From: Chitinophaga silvatica
Lineage (GTDB): Bacteria > Bacteroidota > Bacteroidia > Chitinophagales > Chitinophagaceae
Assembly (NCBI RefSeq): GCF_003419895.1
Contig: NZ_QPMM01000003.1
Span: 186,001 to 250,000 of the forward strand
Length of the DNA stretch: 64,000 nt
Direction: 5' to 3'
Below are positions 51,623-61,119 of this stretch, piece by piece. The notes under the pieces are model-generated. The model made no database searches. It was given only the letters and a program-made list of their open reading frames with translations, and was not told the DNA's origin. Each line of letters opens with the position of its first letter. The first letter of the stretch is position 1. Position numbers and translations under genes: made by a program.

Positions 51623-52513
51623 CTAAAGCTTAATAGCGTTACGGGCATCTATACCCCATAACAGCTTATTTCTTAAGGTATGAAGGAAATTACTGTCATC
51701 TAACCTCAACAGGCTAATCGAAAACTGTTCTTTCTTAACCGCTATCTGCACAGTACTATCAATAGTTTCCATCCGGCTATCCAGTGTGCAGAGAAATTGC
51801 TCACTACGCCCTTCTACTTCAAACGAAATTATATTATCGTCCGGCACAATTATAGGCCTGACATTCAGATTATGAGGGGCTACTGGTGTTATTATAAAGT
51901 TTCCGGCCTCAGGAAAAACTATTGGGCCACCGCAACTTAATGAATAACCCGTAGATCCGGTTGGTGTTGCTACTATTAGCCCATCCGCCCAATATGTATT
52001 CAGAAATTCTCCGTTCAAATACGTATGGATCTTCACCATTGATGAAGAGTCTTTCTTATGGATAGTGAATTCATTCAATGCATACGGTATCTCACCAAAC
52101 AAAGGGATGTTAGCATCCAAATGAAGCAAAGACCGCTGATCTACTATATAGGTACGGTTTTGTAATGCCTGAACTAAAGCATGGATTTCTTCCTTTCCTA
52201 TACTGGCCAAAAAACCCAGTCGCCCGAAATTGATGCCGATAACCGGAATATTTGTGTTTCTTACATAGCAAACGGTATCCAGTAAAGTTCCGTCTCCTCC
52301 CAGGCTCATTAAAAAGTCGATCTTCTCGGAAAGGTCTTCTGCTGTAGAAAATAAGACCGGCGGGTGTTCAAAAAAAACGTGTTCCTGCAAGGTGCGGAAA
52401 AAAGGCTCATAGATGATTGCTTCTATCTCTGCCTTTCTCAACTCTTCCAACAATAAACGGATATTGGCTATATCTTCAGTAATAAACCCTCTGCTATAAA
52501 GTGCTACCTGCAT
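51623..52513 (-). CDS. nadK: NAD kinase
   Basis: 296 residues. Substrate motif MSLGGDGTLLDTV (GGDG), then GINFGRLGFLASI, ADGLIVATPTGSTGYSLSCG (Gly-rich loop and GSTGYSLS), and PVAPHNLNVRPIIVPDDN. Uses ATP or polyphosphate to phosphorylate NAD to NADP. It lies 31 nt after the BamA/TamA-like gene and before porG (158 nt), in conserved Bacteroidota order. Confidence 0.95.
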   Translation of the reverse strand: MQVALYSRGFITEDIANIRLLLEELRKAEIEAIIYEPFFRTLQEHVFFEHPPVLFSTAEDLSEKIDFLMSLGGDGTLLDTVCYVRNTNIPVIGINFGRLGFLASIGKEEIHALVQALQNRTYIVDQRSLLHLDANIPLFGEIPYALNEFTIHKKDSSSMVKIHTYLNGEFLNTYWADGLIVATPTGSTGYSLSCGGPIVFPEAGNFIITPVAPHNLNVRPIIVPDDNIISFEVEGRSEQFLCTLDSRMETIDSTVQIAVKKEQFSISLLRLDDSNFLHTLRNKLLWGIDARNAIKL

Positions 52514-52544
52514 TTCTACAACTTTAATTGATAATCTTTAACGC

Positions 52545-53957
52545 TTACATATCTATGCTCGTGTGTAAAAATAGTCCTTTTTGACCTAACTGATTAAAGC
52601 TGTATTCAATTCTGAGGTTGGTGTCATAAAACGATACAATATCAAATCCTACTCCTCCGGTATATAACATGCGGTTGTTCAGGAAACTGTTACCGGGATA
52701 TTTATTATAGGCATAACCTGCATCTGCAAAGCCTTTGGCAAAAATTCGAATCGGTACTAAACTAAATTTCTTCGGTACTATCGGAAGTCTGAATTTAAAC
52801 GATACTAGTTCCTGCCGCAAGGTCGATTTCAGGATGGCGAAACTGGTTCCGTCTACCACATAATATTCCAACCCCCTCAAATAATCATCGCTATAGCCAA
52901 GGGCCTGTTGATTAAAGTAAGGCTGATCGTTTGAAAATTTAGCCTGACTCCTTATTCCTAATGCGCCGAAAGTTTTCCGGCCAAGCTCCCAATACCTGGC
53001 CATATTCAGGCGAAAACGAATATCATGAATATCATCCCATGGCCCTAAACCCTTTTTTGATACTTCTGCCTGCACACTGAATCCCTTTAAGGGAAAAACC
53101 CAGCTATCGGCCTTGATATAATGCATACGGTAGGTGAGCTCCATAAAGGAAATCTGAGTACGGCCTTTACCAAGATAGTTCGGGTTAAGGATAGCTACTG
53201 AATCCACTACTTTTTCGTAGTTATAGGTCAGGGATACCTGGTGTCGGGTATTGATGGCTCTCCGGTAGCTATAATTTAAGCCAACCATATACACTTGCCT
53301 CAGAAATTCATCTTTTCTGAAAAAGGCCTGCTTATTGTCGTTGGTACTATCATTCACTTCCCGATTCCGTTTATAGGAAGCAATAATTCCAAGTCCGTGT
53401 CGAAAATGTTTATCGATATATGGTAAGGTGTATTGTAAAGCAAATCGTTGGGTATAACCGAATTGGATGGCAGCACTTAATTCGTCATTTCGTCCGCTCA
53501 TATTTCCCTGAGTACCACTAACTCCAATATTAATACGGCTTAAGCTGTGTTTTTTTTCTACCCACCATTGGTTAAAGTTCCTGTCGGCCAATTTGAAAAT
53601 AGGGAAAGCGAACGTATACCATCGCTCCCAAACATCAAAAACGAGATCGGCTTCATTGCCGTTCCAGTTCTTAACATTGGCGGTAACATTGAGGAACAGG
53701 GAAGTATTCAGTAATTGTTTTCGGCAGGCTTCCAGCGTTGCTGAAAGGTCTTTCAGATAAACAGTGTCTCCGGGCACTACATATACCTCTCTGATAATCA
53801 CAGAAGTTCTGGTTTTTTTATTTCCGGAAACCAGGATATTTTTTACGATAAAATAGTTGCCGTCTTTGGTTGGCGTAGTCTGTCCATAGACCGAATCAGG
53901 CAGCACAAATTCCAACAGGCAAACTGTGGCCAGCAGATAAAAACAGCATCTCAGCAT
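52545..53957 (-). CDS. BamA/TamA-like outer-membrane protein with one POTRA
   Basis: About 470 residues from the ATG at 53957, where a signal peptide (LRCCFYLLATVCLLEFVLPD) begins; the open frame extends to 53999. The only clear POTRA-like repeat is VKNILVSGNKKTRTSVIIRE then VVPGDTVYLKDLSATLEACR. The rest is a surface-antigen barrel (LVFDVWERWYTFAFPIFKL, RFALQYTLPYIDKHFRHGLG, and a C-terminal RIEYSFNQLGQKGLF). It is much shorter than BamA, so it resembles TamA/FpD-like or patatin-free Omp85 proteins. Likely role: protein or lipid handling at the outer membrane. Precedes nadK. Confidence 0.82.
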   Translation of the reverse strand: MLRCCFYLLATVCLLEFVLPDSVYGQTTPTKDGNYFIVKNILVSGNKKTRTSVIIREVYVVPGDTVYLKDLSATLEACRKQLLNTSLFLNVTANVKNWNGNEADLVFDVWERWYTFAFPIFKLADRNFNQWWVEKKHSLSRINIGVSGTQGNMSGRNDELSAAIQFGYTQRFALQYTLPYIDKHFRHGLGIIASYKRNREVNDSTNDNKQAFFRKDEFLRQVYMVGLNYSYRRAINTRHQVSLTYNYEKVVDSVAILNPNYLGKGRTQISFMELTYRMHYIKADSWVFPLKGFSVQAEVSKKGLGPWDDIHDIRFRLNMARYWELGRKTFGALGIRSQAKFSNDQPYFNQQALGYSDDYLRGLEYYVVDGTSFAILKSTLRQELVSFKFRLPIVPKKFSLVPIRIFAKGFADAGYAYNKYPGNSFLNNRMLYTGGVGFDIVSFYDTNLRIEYSFNQLGQKGLFLHTSIDM

Positions 53958-54043
53958 GTAGGTTTGATCCGATTTAATAAAAGTGTTGACAATATCCAAA
54001 TATAATAAAAAGGCTAAAAGATAATTGAGAATTTGGGGGTAAT

Positions 54044-54080
54044 AAAAAAAGCCGGTATCTACTGAGTAGATACCGGCTTT
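54044..54080 (-). terminator. Terminator downstream of the CBS-domain gene
   Basis: GCCGGTATCTAC (54051-54062) and GTAGATACCGGC (54066-54077) form a perfect 12-bp stem with a 3-base loop. On the minus strand it is followed by TTTTTTT. It begins 17 nt after the CBS gene stop. Confidence 0.9.
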
Positions 54081-54096
54081 ACAAAGTTGAAAACTC

Positions 54097-54756
54097 TTAC
54101 ATGCTGATGTAATTCATAAGCAGGTCGTAGTTCTTTTTGAGTAATTCTTCTTCAGGTTCTTCTGAGAAGACATACTTTATATTGTAGTTAAATCTTTCGA
54201 ATGTGGCAATGAGACTTTGCAATTCCTGCCTGTTGGTTTTCAGAATTACTTCCAGTTTACCGGTCGATGGAATTGTTATGGTATTGACACTTAACAAAGT
54301 AACATCGTTAGATTCTGCAATCCTTGCAATTTCACTTAGTGCATAATCTCTTGGGTCCACTTCAAAAGCCAGAACGCCGCCTGGTTCCTTCACCGCATTG
54401 AATCCTGCCAGCGCATCGAGCAGGCTGTCTTTGGTGATGATGCCAAGGTAGGTTCCTTCGCGGGAAACTATTGGCAATACGAACAATTTGAAGTCATGAA
54501 ATAATTTCAAGGCTTCGTAGAAGTGAGCGTATTCCATGATAGCTGGACGGGTACCCGTATTTTCCATTGATTCCAATGTAGCCTCCGGGTTATCCATGTC
54601 CAGTATATCATCTTCTGCTACCAGGGCCAGATATTTATTATCGGCCACCATTGGTAGTTGCGTCAGATGATATTCACTCATCAGGCGCAGCGCTTTAGTG
54701 CCTGTATCGGAAGGATGCAGGGCAGGTACTGAAGATATGAGTTCTCTGGCAATCAT
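54097..54756 (-). CDS. CBS-pair protein with C-terminal ACT-like region
   Basis: 219 residues. Two CBS domains: the first in ELISSVPALHPSDTGTKALR and HLTQLPMVADNKYLALVAED, the second in FHDFKLFVLPIVSREGTYLG. A C-terminal 80-residue part (DPRDYALSEIARIAESNDVT, VEVILKTNRQELQSLIATFE-like) is ACT-like. CBS pairs bind adenine nucleotides and regulate other proteins. No partner enzyme domain is fused. It ends in a strong terminator, so it is the last gene of its unit; the upstream neighbour is an alpha/beta hydrolase (123 nt). Confidence 0.84.
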   Translation of the reverse strand: MIARELISSVPALHPSDTGTKALRLMSEYHLTQLPMVADNKYLALVAEDDILDMDNPEATLESMENTGTRPAIMEYAHFYEALKLFHDFKLFVLPIVSREGTYLGIITKDSLLDALAGFNAVKEPGGVLAFEVDPRDYALSEIARIAESNDVTLLSVNTITIPSTGKLEVILKTNRQELQSLIATFERFNYNIKYVFSEEPEEELLKKNYDLLMNYISM

Positions 54757-54879
54757 GTTAGCGTATTCTTATACAATAATAGGAAAGAATATGCCAACAG
54801 AAAAAGAAATTACATGTACGTAGGTTGGCTGCACTTTTAACGTGCAACATGCGGATATGCAATCTTGTTCACTGGCTGA

Positions 54880-55650
54880 CTATTGCTTCAATTTTTCAAG
54901 GAAAGCATGCAGAATTTTGTTGAATTCATCAGGTACTTCCATCATAGGTGCATGGCCACATTTATCGATGAATTCCAATTCAGAATTAGGTATAAGCTTT
55001 TGAAATTCTTCCGCTACCATAGGAGGTGTAACGGTGTCATTTTTACCCCAAATAAGCAAAGTTGGCTGCTGAATCTCTTTAAGTTCGTCTCCCAGGTTAT
55101 GGCGAATTGCTGATTTTGCCAGGGTGATAATCTTAATAACTTTTAAGCGGTTATTAACGATCTCAAACATTTCGTCTACCAGCTCTTTAGTAGCGATTTT
55201 TGGATCATAGAAGGTTAATTCTGCTTTTTTGCGAATGTACTCATAATCACCTCTTTTAGGATATGTTTCGCCCATTCCATTCTCAAATAAGCCAGAACTT
55301 CCGGTAAGTATTAATGATTTTACAGGAGCATCAGGATGTTTTAACAGGTAAACCAATGCCACGTGCCCGCCCAATGAGTTTCCCAGAAGATGAACATTTT
55401 TGTAACCTCTGGCTTCAATAAACTTGTGCACATGTTTGGCTAATCCTCCCACCGACGTTTCGAGGATATTTAAATCGTACAGGGGCAATAAAGGAATAAC
55501 AACCTTATTGTATTGCCTGAAATACTCTACCACGCCGGAAAAATTGCTTAAAGCGCCAAAAAGCCCATGCAATAAAACTAGTGGTTCTCCTTCTCCTTCC
55601 TCTAAATAACTAAACTTACCCTGAGTTTTGATTTCGTAATCCATTGCCAA
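54880..55650 (-). CDS. Alpha/beta hydrolase
   Basis: 256 residues. LVLLHGLFGALSNFSGV (oxyanion HG), VHLLGNSLGGHVALVYL (nucleophile elbow GNSLGG), LLIWGKNDTVTPP (Asp), and DKCGHAPMMEVPDEFN (His). All three catalytic residues are present. No signal peptide, so cytoplasmic. An ATG two codons later (DYEIKT) is equally possible as start. The type is close to meta-cleavage or esterase hydrolases; substrate unknown. Confidence 0.87.
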   Translation of the reverse strand: MAMDYEIKTQGKFSYLEEGEGEPLVLLHGLFGALSNFSGVVEYFRQYNKVVIPLLPLYDLNILETSVGGLAKHVHKFIEARGYKNVHLLGNSLGGHVALVYLLKHPDAPVKSLILTGSSGLFENGMGETYPKRGDYEYIRKKAELTFYDPKIATKELVDEMFEIVNNRLKVIKIITLAKSAIRHNLGDELKEIQQPTLLIWGKNDTVTPPMVAEEFQKLIPNSELEFIDKCGHAPMMEVPDEFNKILHAFLEKLKQ

Positions 55651-55715
55651 ATCTTGAAAGTCAATTTTACGCTAAAATAATTCTTTTTATTAATCTAAAT
55701 AATCTTTGGAATGAG

Positions 55716-56258
55716 TTAACCAGGTTGGATATGCTGTGCTGCCCGCTCAAAAAATGCCTGCAATTGGGTAAACATATTCTTAAAAACCGGTATAACATTT
55801 CCAGTATGATCTAAAGTCCAAGGGCCAATATGTTCGATATAAGGATACACCACTGACTGATGTTTTGTTTCAGGGCTGAGCCAGTATACCTGATTGGCCA
55901 TCCATAGGATCACACTATAAATTATTATAAAAATAATACTGTACAACAGGATTCCACCCAGCTTATTCAACCATCCCAACATCCCGAACTCCACTAACTT
56001 TTCCAGCATCATAGCTCCAAGCCGGATAAGTACAATGACTCCGATAAATAATGAAATAAAGCAGAAAATAGGTATCCATCGGGAATGTAAATCCCAATGC
56101 TGTTGTACATATAATGAGGTAACTGCCGTAAGCTTCAATGCTACTGCTAACCCTATCGTTGCAGCAATGAAAGAAAATATGGCAACAATTAACCCACGAG
56201 TATAGCCCCTATACAGGGCAAAAACCATTATAGCGGCAAATATAATGTCTATAGACAT
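55716..56258 (-). CDS. CvpA family membrane protein
   Basis: 180 residues with four membrane segments: the start SIDIIFAAIMVFALYRGYTR and GLIVAIFSFIAATIGLAVAL match the CvpA signature (G-Y-x-R-G near the first helix), then FCFISLFIGVIVLIRLGAMM and LLYSIIFIIIYSVILWM. CvpA was found by its effect on colicin V production; its broader role is in envelope homeostasis. Lies 48 nt downstream of the GatB/YqeY gene. Confidence 0.85.
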   Translation of the reverse strand: MSIDIIFAAIMVFALYRGYTRGLIVAIFSFIAATIGLAVALKLTAVTSLYVQQHWDLHSRWIPIFCFISLFIGVIVLIRLGAMMLEKLVEFGMLGWLNKLGGILLYSIIFIIIYSVILWMANQVYWLSPETKHQSVVYPYIEHIGPWTLDHTGNVIPVFKNMFTQLQAFFERAAQHIQPG

Positions 56259-56306
56259 GTTGGAAAGTGTATTTCCGGATCATTAAAACCCGGAAATACA
56301 TATAAA

Positions 56307-56756
56307 TTATTTAAGCAACTCCTTAACTAATGCGGAAATAGCCTTACCATCTGCTTTACCAGCTAATTGCTTGGTAGCCACACCCATTACTTTACCCATA
56401 TCGGCAGGTGAACTGGCACCTGTAGAAGCAATAATAGCTGCTATCTCATTCTTCAATTCTTCCTCTGTCAATTGCTTAGGCAGAAACCTTTCTATTACAG
56501 CCAATTCCTCTTCTTCTTTCACAGCCAGATCTTCACGATTCTGGGTACGGAAGATTTCCAAAGAATCTTTTCTTTGCTTCGCTAATTTTTGTAATAATTT
56601 CTGCTCATCAGCTTCTGTTAACTCTCCTGTTGCCCCTTCTGCGGTTTTAGCTACCAGAATTGCCGCTTTAATAGCTCTTAAAGCACGCAAATCAGCTTCT
56701 TTTTTACCCAGCATTGCAGTTTTGATCTCTGCATTGATGTTTGTTTCTAATGACAT
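56307..56756 (-). CDS. GatB/YqeY domain protein
   Basis: 149 residues. Starts SLETNINAEIKTAMLGKKEA (helical), then LRALRAIKAAILVAKTAEGA. The core signature is RKDSLEIFRTQNREDLAVKE, then FLPKQLTEEELKNEIAAIIA and the C-terminal MGKVMGVATKQLAGKADGKA. It is related to the tail domain of the GatB amidotransferase subunit, implying tRNA-associated amide transfer, but stand-alone YqeY has no proven activity. It sits between gldC (18 nt) and cvpA. Confidence 0.87.
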   Translation of the reverse strand: MSLETNINAEIKTAMLGKKEADLRALRAIKAAILVAKTAEGATGELTEADEQKLLQKLAKQRKDSLEIFRTQNREDLAVKEEEELAVIERFLPKQLTEEELKNEIAAIIASTGASSPADMGKVMGVATKQLAGKADGKAISALVKELLK

Positions 56757-56774
56757 ATGGTTAGGTTTAATGGA

Positions 56775-57122
56775 TTATTGTCCTTCTGCTTTTTGCTTTT
56801 CCTGGAATTTTTTGTAGAAATCTTTTGCAAAATCCCTCAACTCCTGGGCCTGATCCTTATATTGAGTAGCTCTCGCATAAGTATCTGCCATCGTCATCAT
56901 AGTCTGAAAGAAGAAATCTGCCATCTCATCTACCATCATATCTTTTGTCCACAAATCGATACGCAGAGCAGCTCTTTCAGCCGGATCCCAAAAAGATACG
57001 ATCATTCCTTTAGCTTTGATCATTCTTTCTTCCTTATTATCTGTGGCACTCCACTGAATAGACTCAGGAACTTTCTGATCATCTAATCCCACCTGGATTT
57101 TTATAGTTGATGTGTTACTCAT
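56775..57122 (-). CDS. gldC: Gliding motility protein GldC
   Basis: 115 residues, cytoplasmic. The family pattern is present: TIKIQVGLDDQKVPESIQWS, then MIVSFWDPAERAALRIDLWT, KDMMVDEMADFFFQTMMTMA and DTYARATQYKDQAQELRDFA. GldC is conserved in gliding Bacteroidota and helps gliding without belonging to the T9SS core. It is 18 nt upstream of the YqeY gene. Together with porG and the exported T9SS substrate it argues for a functional T9SS in this organism. Confidence 0.88.
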   Translation of the reverse strand: MSNTSTIKIQVGLDDQKVPESIQWSATDNKEERMIKAKGMIVSFWDPAERAALRIDLWTKDMMVDEMADFFFQTMMTMADTYARATQYKDQAQELRDFAKDFYKKFQEKQKAEGQ

Positions 57123-57184
57123 TTTTCAAAAATTAAAGCGCAAAAATAGCCATACTCCGGCATTTAATTACCAATAGCTGTCAA

Positions 57185-58300
57185 TTAGCCTTTTAATAAC
57201 TCAAAAAGTACCGTTGCCGCTTTCTCCCAACTAGTATATGGCTGAATAGTTCCTTCTTTATCTAACAACCTGGATCTCAACATTTCATCTTTATACAGCA
57301 AGCTCATCTTTTCTGATAAATCTTCCTGGCTGGAAGGGTCAACATATAAAACAGCTTCTCCTCCTGCCTCCCTCGCTGCAGGGCTATCCAATGCAATAAC
57401 CGGTACTTTACAACGCTGTGCTGCCAATATTGGCCATGCAAACCCTTCAAAACGAGGAGGATAAATCAGTGTATAAGCGGCTCCAATCAAACTTGCCAGT
57501 TCAGTCTGGTTGCTCACCGAATCCAGTATCACTACATCGTGTCTGAACCTGTAGGTTTGTAAGGCCTCAAGTATATCCATCCCTGCAGCCGTTTTACTTC
57601 CCGCCAATACTAGCTTGATATTACTACGCTGACGTTTCTTAAGGGCTGAAAATGCCTTTAACAGAGGAATAATATTATTTCTTGGATGAAGTGCTCCCAG
57701 AACCAGAAAATACTCAGCTCCATCTGTGTATTTCTTTTTTACAGCCTCCCTGTCATCCCATTCCAATGGCTTATAATCGGGGCTCAGCCCAGGAACCAGC
57801 TGAGTGATTTTATTGCTGCTTTCCGGCGAATATCTAACCAGTTCAGTTGCCAGGGTAGAAGATAATACCGCCATATTGCTGGCACTTGTAAAATACTTCT
57901 GGCTATTTTTAGTCACCCATTTCTGATAGGAAGGAGAATCAACACTTGCTCCATTCATATAGGCCAGATCCTTAATCAATAAGGTTGCAGGCATATTGCT
58001 TCTCAGGGGCAAGGTGTCAAATCCCAAATATCTGTCGGGCTTAAAGGGCTTCATTGCTTTTACCAGCTGCCACTCGAGCCACCAGTAATAATGCCACGAC
58101 TTGTTGCCTTTTCGGGGAATTACTACCGGAGTAACGTTTGTAGGAAATTCCAGTCCGACCGGGATTTCTCCGTCGAAGAAGCAGGTAAATTGATGTTCTG
58201 GTTGCTGCCAGAACATCGCAAGTAATATTTCTGTTGCTATAAGGCCTGTATCGGCAGGTTTGTCTTGTCGTAAACAAGCGGCATTAACTGCAATTTGCAT
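57185..58300 (-). CDS. Glycosyltransferase family 4
   Basis: 371 residues. The C-terminal GT4 half is complete: EYFLVLGALHPRNNIIPLLK, NIKLVLAGSKTAAG, and YPPRFEGFAWPILAAQRCK with the E-x7-type donor loop (EGFAWPILAA), then VPVIALDSPAAREAGGEAVL. N-terminal half lacks the long glycine loop seen in the two exopolysaccharide GT4s but has a normal Rossmann start (QIAVNAACLRQ). Same strand as gldC, 62 nt upstream of it. It may glycosylate a surface protein or lipopolysaccharide; the acceptor is unknown. Confidence 0.85.
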   Translation of the reverse strand: MQIAVNAACLRQDKPADTGLIATEILLAMFWQQPEHQFTCFFDGEIPVGLEFPTNVTPVVIPRKGNKSWHYYWWLEWQLVKAMKPFKPDRYLGFDTLPLRSNMPATLLIKDLAYMNGASVDSPSYQKWVTKNSQKYFTSASNMAVLSSTLATELVRYSPESSNKITQLVPGLSPDYKPLEWDDREAVKKKYTDGAEYFLVLGALHPRNNIIPLLKAFSALKKRQRSNIKLVLAGSKTAAGMDILEALQTYRFRHDVVILDSVSNQTELASLIGAAYTLIYPPRFEGFAWPILAAQRCKVPVIALDSPAAREAGGEAVLYVDPSSQEDLSEKMSLLYKDEMLRSRLLDKEGTIQPYTSWEKAATVLFELLKG

Positions 58301-58359
58301 AACTTTTCATTGTCTGCGAAGCAGCAAACCTACACAATTTTGCGGGATGGTAATTCTTC

Positions 58360-58794
58360 CTATTGATCAGATTTATTTGTAAGAAAGAATACTTTAGGTG
58401 TTGCCACATTAGCCGAATTATCGAGTGAAGCCAGGCCAATAGTGATCTGGTAAGTCTTCAATGGCTTAAGATGCTTTAAATTAATGGTAAACGGATTGGC
58501 TGTAATATTCGGTATATCATCCTGTACTAAAGGTATTAATCCGGTTTCGGTAGCTACATTTAAGGTAACTTTTACTCCCTTTCCGGGAAACTTGGAGGTA
58601 ACATTTACTTTGAGTGCAAATGAACTATCCTGAGCAATGTTGTATTTCTGCAATTGTACTTCCGGTAATTCAAATGCTAATGCTTCTTCCTGATTATTAT
58701 TATCTGGCTGAGTTTCATTATGTTTCTTTTTGCAAGAAACAATCGTAATTAAAAGAAGTACTAAGAAGGCAGGTATCCAGGTTTTCAATAACAT
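58360..58794 (-). CDS. Small lipoprotein, unknown function
   Basis: About 144 residues from the ATG at 58794, where a lipoprotein signal begins (LLKTWIPAFLVLLLITIVSCKKK, Cys at about 20). The frame reaches 58845, overlapping the ABC permease gene by 4 bp, and the longer reading would hide the signal. After a polar Asn/Gln linker the protein is a single beta-rich domain (FELPEVQLQKYNIAQDSSFA, LKVNVTSKFPGKGVKVTLNV). No family recognised. It follows the ABC permease directly, so it could be co-transcribed with it. Confidence 0.65.
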   Translation of the reverse strand: MLLKTWIPAFLVLLLITIVSCKKKHNETQPDNNNQEEALAFELPEVQLQKYNIAQDSSFALKVNVTSKFPGKGVKVTLNVATETGLIPLVQDDIPNITANPFTINLKHLKPLKTYQITIGLASLDNSANVATPKVFFLTNKSDQ

Positions 58795-58841
58795 ATTGTA
58801 AGATATCAGGAAGGTGAAATTAATTTTTTTTGATATATCAA

Positions 58842-59966
58842 TCAAATTTTACTTTTCACATCTAAAGCATCTCTCAATCCATTTCCTAAAAGATTGAATG
58901 CCAGCACCAATAACATAATCGCCACTCCCGGTGCTAAAGCTAATAAAGGATTATGGGTGATAATGAAGTTGTAGTTCTCTTTAATCATAAGGCCCCAGGA
59001 AGGCTGAGGAGGTTGTACTCCTACTCCCAGAAAGCTCAATCCGGCTTCCACAACAATAGCAGTTGCGAAGTTTCCGGCGGCCACAACCATCACCGGCCCC
59101 AGAATATTAGGTAATATATGCCTGGTAATAATCCTGAAATGATTATATCCCAAGGCTTTTGCTGCTTCAACATATTCGAGCTCCCTGATTGCAAGTACCT
59201 GTCCACGGATAATACGGGCTACTCCTACCCACATCGTTAAACCTACCGCAATAAATACCTGCCAAAATCCTTTTCCAAGGGCCAGTGTCAGTGCAAATAC
59301 CAGTAGTAAGGTAGGCATAGCCCATACTACATTCACCAACCACATTATTATATCATCTACTCTACCCTTAAAATAACCGGCCAATGACCCCAGGATCACT
59401 CCAATAGTCAGGGAAATGACTACGGCAATAAAACCCACACTTAAACTCACTCTGGTTCCGATAATCAGGCGGGAAAGGATATCGCGGCCAAACTTATCTG
59501 TTCCCAGCCAATATGTTTTCTGCCTGATTCTGTTCTTTTCAATTAAGGACTGCAACTCCTGATCTGGCAATGGATCGGCAACTGAATGGCCATACCAGAC
59601 CTGGCTCAGTGAATAAACTTCTTTTTTGCTGGTAGATTCATCAACATACCTATCTATTTCCAACAAACTATCCTTAAATCTCCATGATCTGACAGGAATA
59701 TAATTGAGGTCTGATGGTTTGCCATACAATACGCGGCTGAAAAAAGAGGTTGGCCGAATCGCTTGCTCCTTCTTTATTTCAAGCATGGTTGTTTTAAATC
59801 CCGGATGCTGTCCTTCTATTTCCAGGATCATACGATTGGCATATGGAGTGCTATCGGGGGCAAACAAATAAGCCCCGATACTCAGTATAATCGAAAAACA
59901 AATGACTATTAATCCGGCAACCGCGCCTTTATTTTTATATAAGCGTTTCCAGGAAGATGATTGCAT
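58842..59966 (-). CDS. ABC transporter permease, oligopeptide/dipeptide type (OppC/DppC-like)
   Basis: 374 residues. N-terminal OppC_N helix GAVAGLIVICFSIILSIGAY, a long periplasmic loop (about 50-170), then GTDKFGRDILSRLIIGTRVS, five membrane segments, the EAA loop YVEAAKALGYNHFRIITRHI and LPNILGPVMVVAAGNFATAI. The C-terminus ends GNGLRDALDVKSKI, as in DppC. It would form a heterodimer with an OppB-type permease and ATPases, none of which is in the window. The periplasmic loop is longer than in most relatives. Confidence 0.9.
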   Translation of the reverse strand: MQSSSWKRLYKNKGAVAGLIVICFSIILSIGAYLFAPDSTPYANRMILEIEGQHPGFKTTMLEIKKEQAIRPTSFFSRVLYGKPSDLNYIPVRSWRFKDSLLEIDRYVDESTSKKEVYSLSQVWYGHSVADPLPDQELQSLIEKNRIRQKTYWLGTDKFGRDILSRLIIGTRVSLSVGFIAVVISLTIGVILGSLAGYFKGRVDDIIMWLVNVVWAMPTLLLVFALTLALGKGFWQVFIAVGLTMWVGVARIIRGQVLAIRELEYVEAAKALGYNHFRIITRHILPNILGPVMVVAAGNFATAIVVEAGLSFLGVGVQPPQPSWGLMIKENYNFIITHNPLLALAPGVAIMLLVLAFNLLGNGLRDALDVKSKI

Positions 59967-59970
59967 ATGC

Positions 59971-61113
59971 TTAGTTTACCTTGCGGCCTTTCCACTGATA
60001 ACTACCAAACTTCCCAAGCCAACCGGCAATGACAATATACGGAATATGAAATAACTGTCCGGGTATAAACCAGACAAGTAACTCTGTTTTATTGAAGAAC
60101 CGGGCAACCGGCAGAAGGAAATACAGCTCTAATGTAATTTTGAATAACAGCAGAATAAAAAACCATGGGCGCCAAACCGGCATAAAAATAACCATGCACC
60201 CCATCACCAGTAATCCCAGATTAAAAAGATATACTAATGCCAGCATCCAGGTAAGACGCTTATCTTCATACTTATCGGCTTTAGACGACCACCTGATACG
60301 TTGATTCATAAAATCAGAAAGTGTATCCACAGCCAGTGTTTGCACAACTGCATCTTCGCATTTCAGATATTTTACCTTATCCGGATATGCACTGTATATT
60401 TTATACATCAGCAGCATATCATCGCCCGAAGCGATATTATCTATTCCTTTAAAACCACCTACTTCAAGAAAAGCCTGCTTCTCATAAGCCAGATTAGCAC
60501 CATTACACATGGTACCGGAGGTAAGCTGTGCTACCGCTCCTGTAATACCTTGCATAGTCATGAAATCGAGCGATTGCAGACGTTTAAAAAGATTATGTTC
60601 CTTATAGAAACTTACAGGTGCTGCAATAAACTTTGGATTATGATGCTCATAATAATTCACTAAAGTTTCAATCCATTTAGGCCCCATTACACAATCTGCA
60701 TCAGTAGTAACAATGAGCTCTCCTGTGGCTTCTGAAATTGCGATTTCAATAGCTTTCTTCTTAAAGGAATTGAGTCGTTCCTGTTTATTCAGATACTCGC
60801 TAAGCTGCAGCAATCGCACGTTTGGCATTTTTGTGTTGCGAATTACATCGGCAGTATTATCTGTAGAAAAGTCGTCGATGATTATAATCTGGAGTAAGCT
60901 TGCATCATAGGTTTGCTGTTCCAGCGCTTCCAATAAAGGAGGAATATTATCGGCCTCATTTCTGGCAGGAATTATAACGGTAACGGTTGTATGACCAGGA
61001 GCTTTACTCTCTGGTGCGTAACTGCGTAGCTTATTCCATCCAAGGCTATACCACAGCATTAATGCTCCATAACCCAAAGCCAGCGCCACTAATATTATTA
61101 AGAAAAAAAACAT
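59971..61113 (-). CDS. Membrane glycosyltransferase family 2 (processive-type)
   Basis: 380 residues. One N-terminal membrane helix, then the GT2 core: VTVIIPARNEADNIPPLLEA, LQIIIIDDFSTDNTADVI (first Asp), VTTDADCVMG (DXD), IASGDDMLLMYK (GDD), and QRIRWSSKADKYE (Q-x2-RW, the processive-transferase motif). Three hydrophobic segments follow (WMLALVYLFNLGLLVMGCMV, FFILLLFKITLELYF). It probably builds or extends a polysaccharide or glycolipid at the inner membrane. The ABC permease follows after 4 nt, indicating one operon. Confidence 0.87.
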   Translation of the reverse strand: MFFFLIILVALALGYGALMLWYSLGWNKLRSYAPESKAPGHTTVTVIIPARNEADNIPPLLEALEQQTYDASLLQIIIIDDFSTDNTADVIRNTKMPNVRLLQLSEYLNKQERLNSFKKKAIEIAISEATGELIVTTDADCVMGPKWIETLVNYYEHHNPKFIAAPVSFYKEHNLFKRLQSLDFMTMQGITGAVAQLTSGTMCNGANLAYEKQAFLEVGGFKGIDNIASGDDMLLMYKIYSAYPDKVKYLKCEDAVVQTLAVDTLSDFMNQRIRWSSKADKYEDKRLTWMLALVYLFNLGLLVMGCMVIFMPVWRPWFFILLLFKITLELYFLLPVARFFNKTELLVWFIPGQLFHIPYIVIAGWLGKFGSYQWKGRKVN

Positions 61114-61119
61114 CCGTTA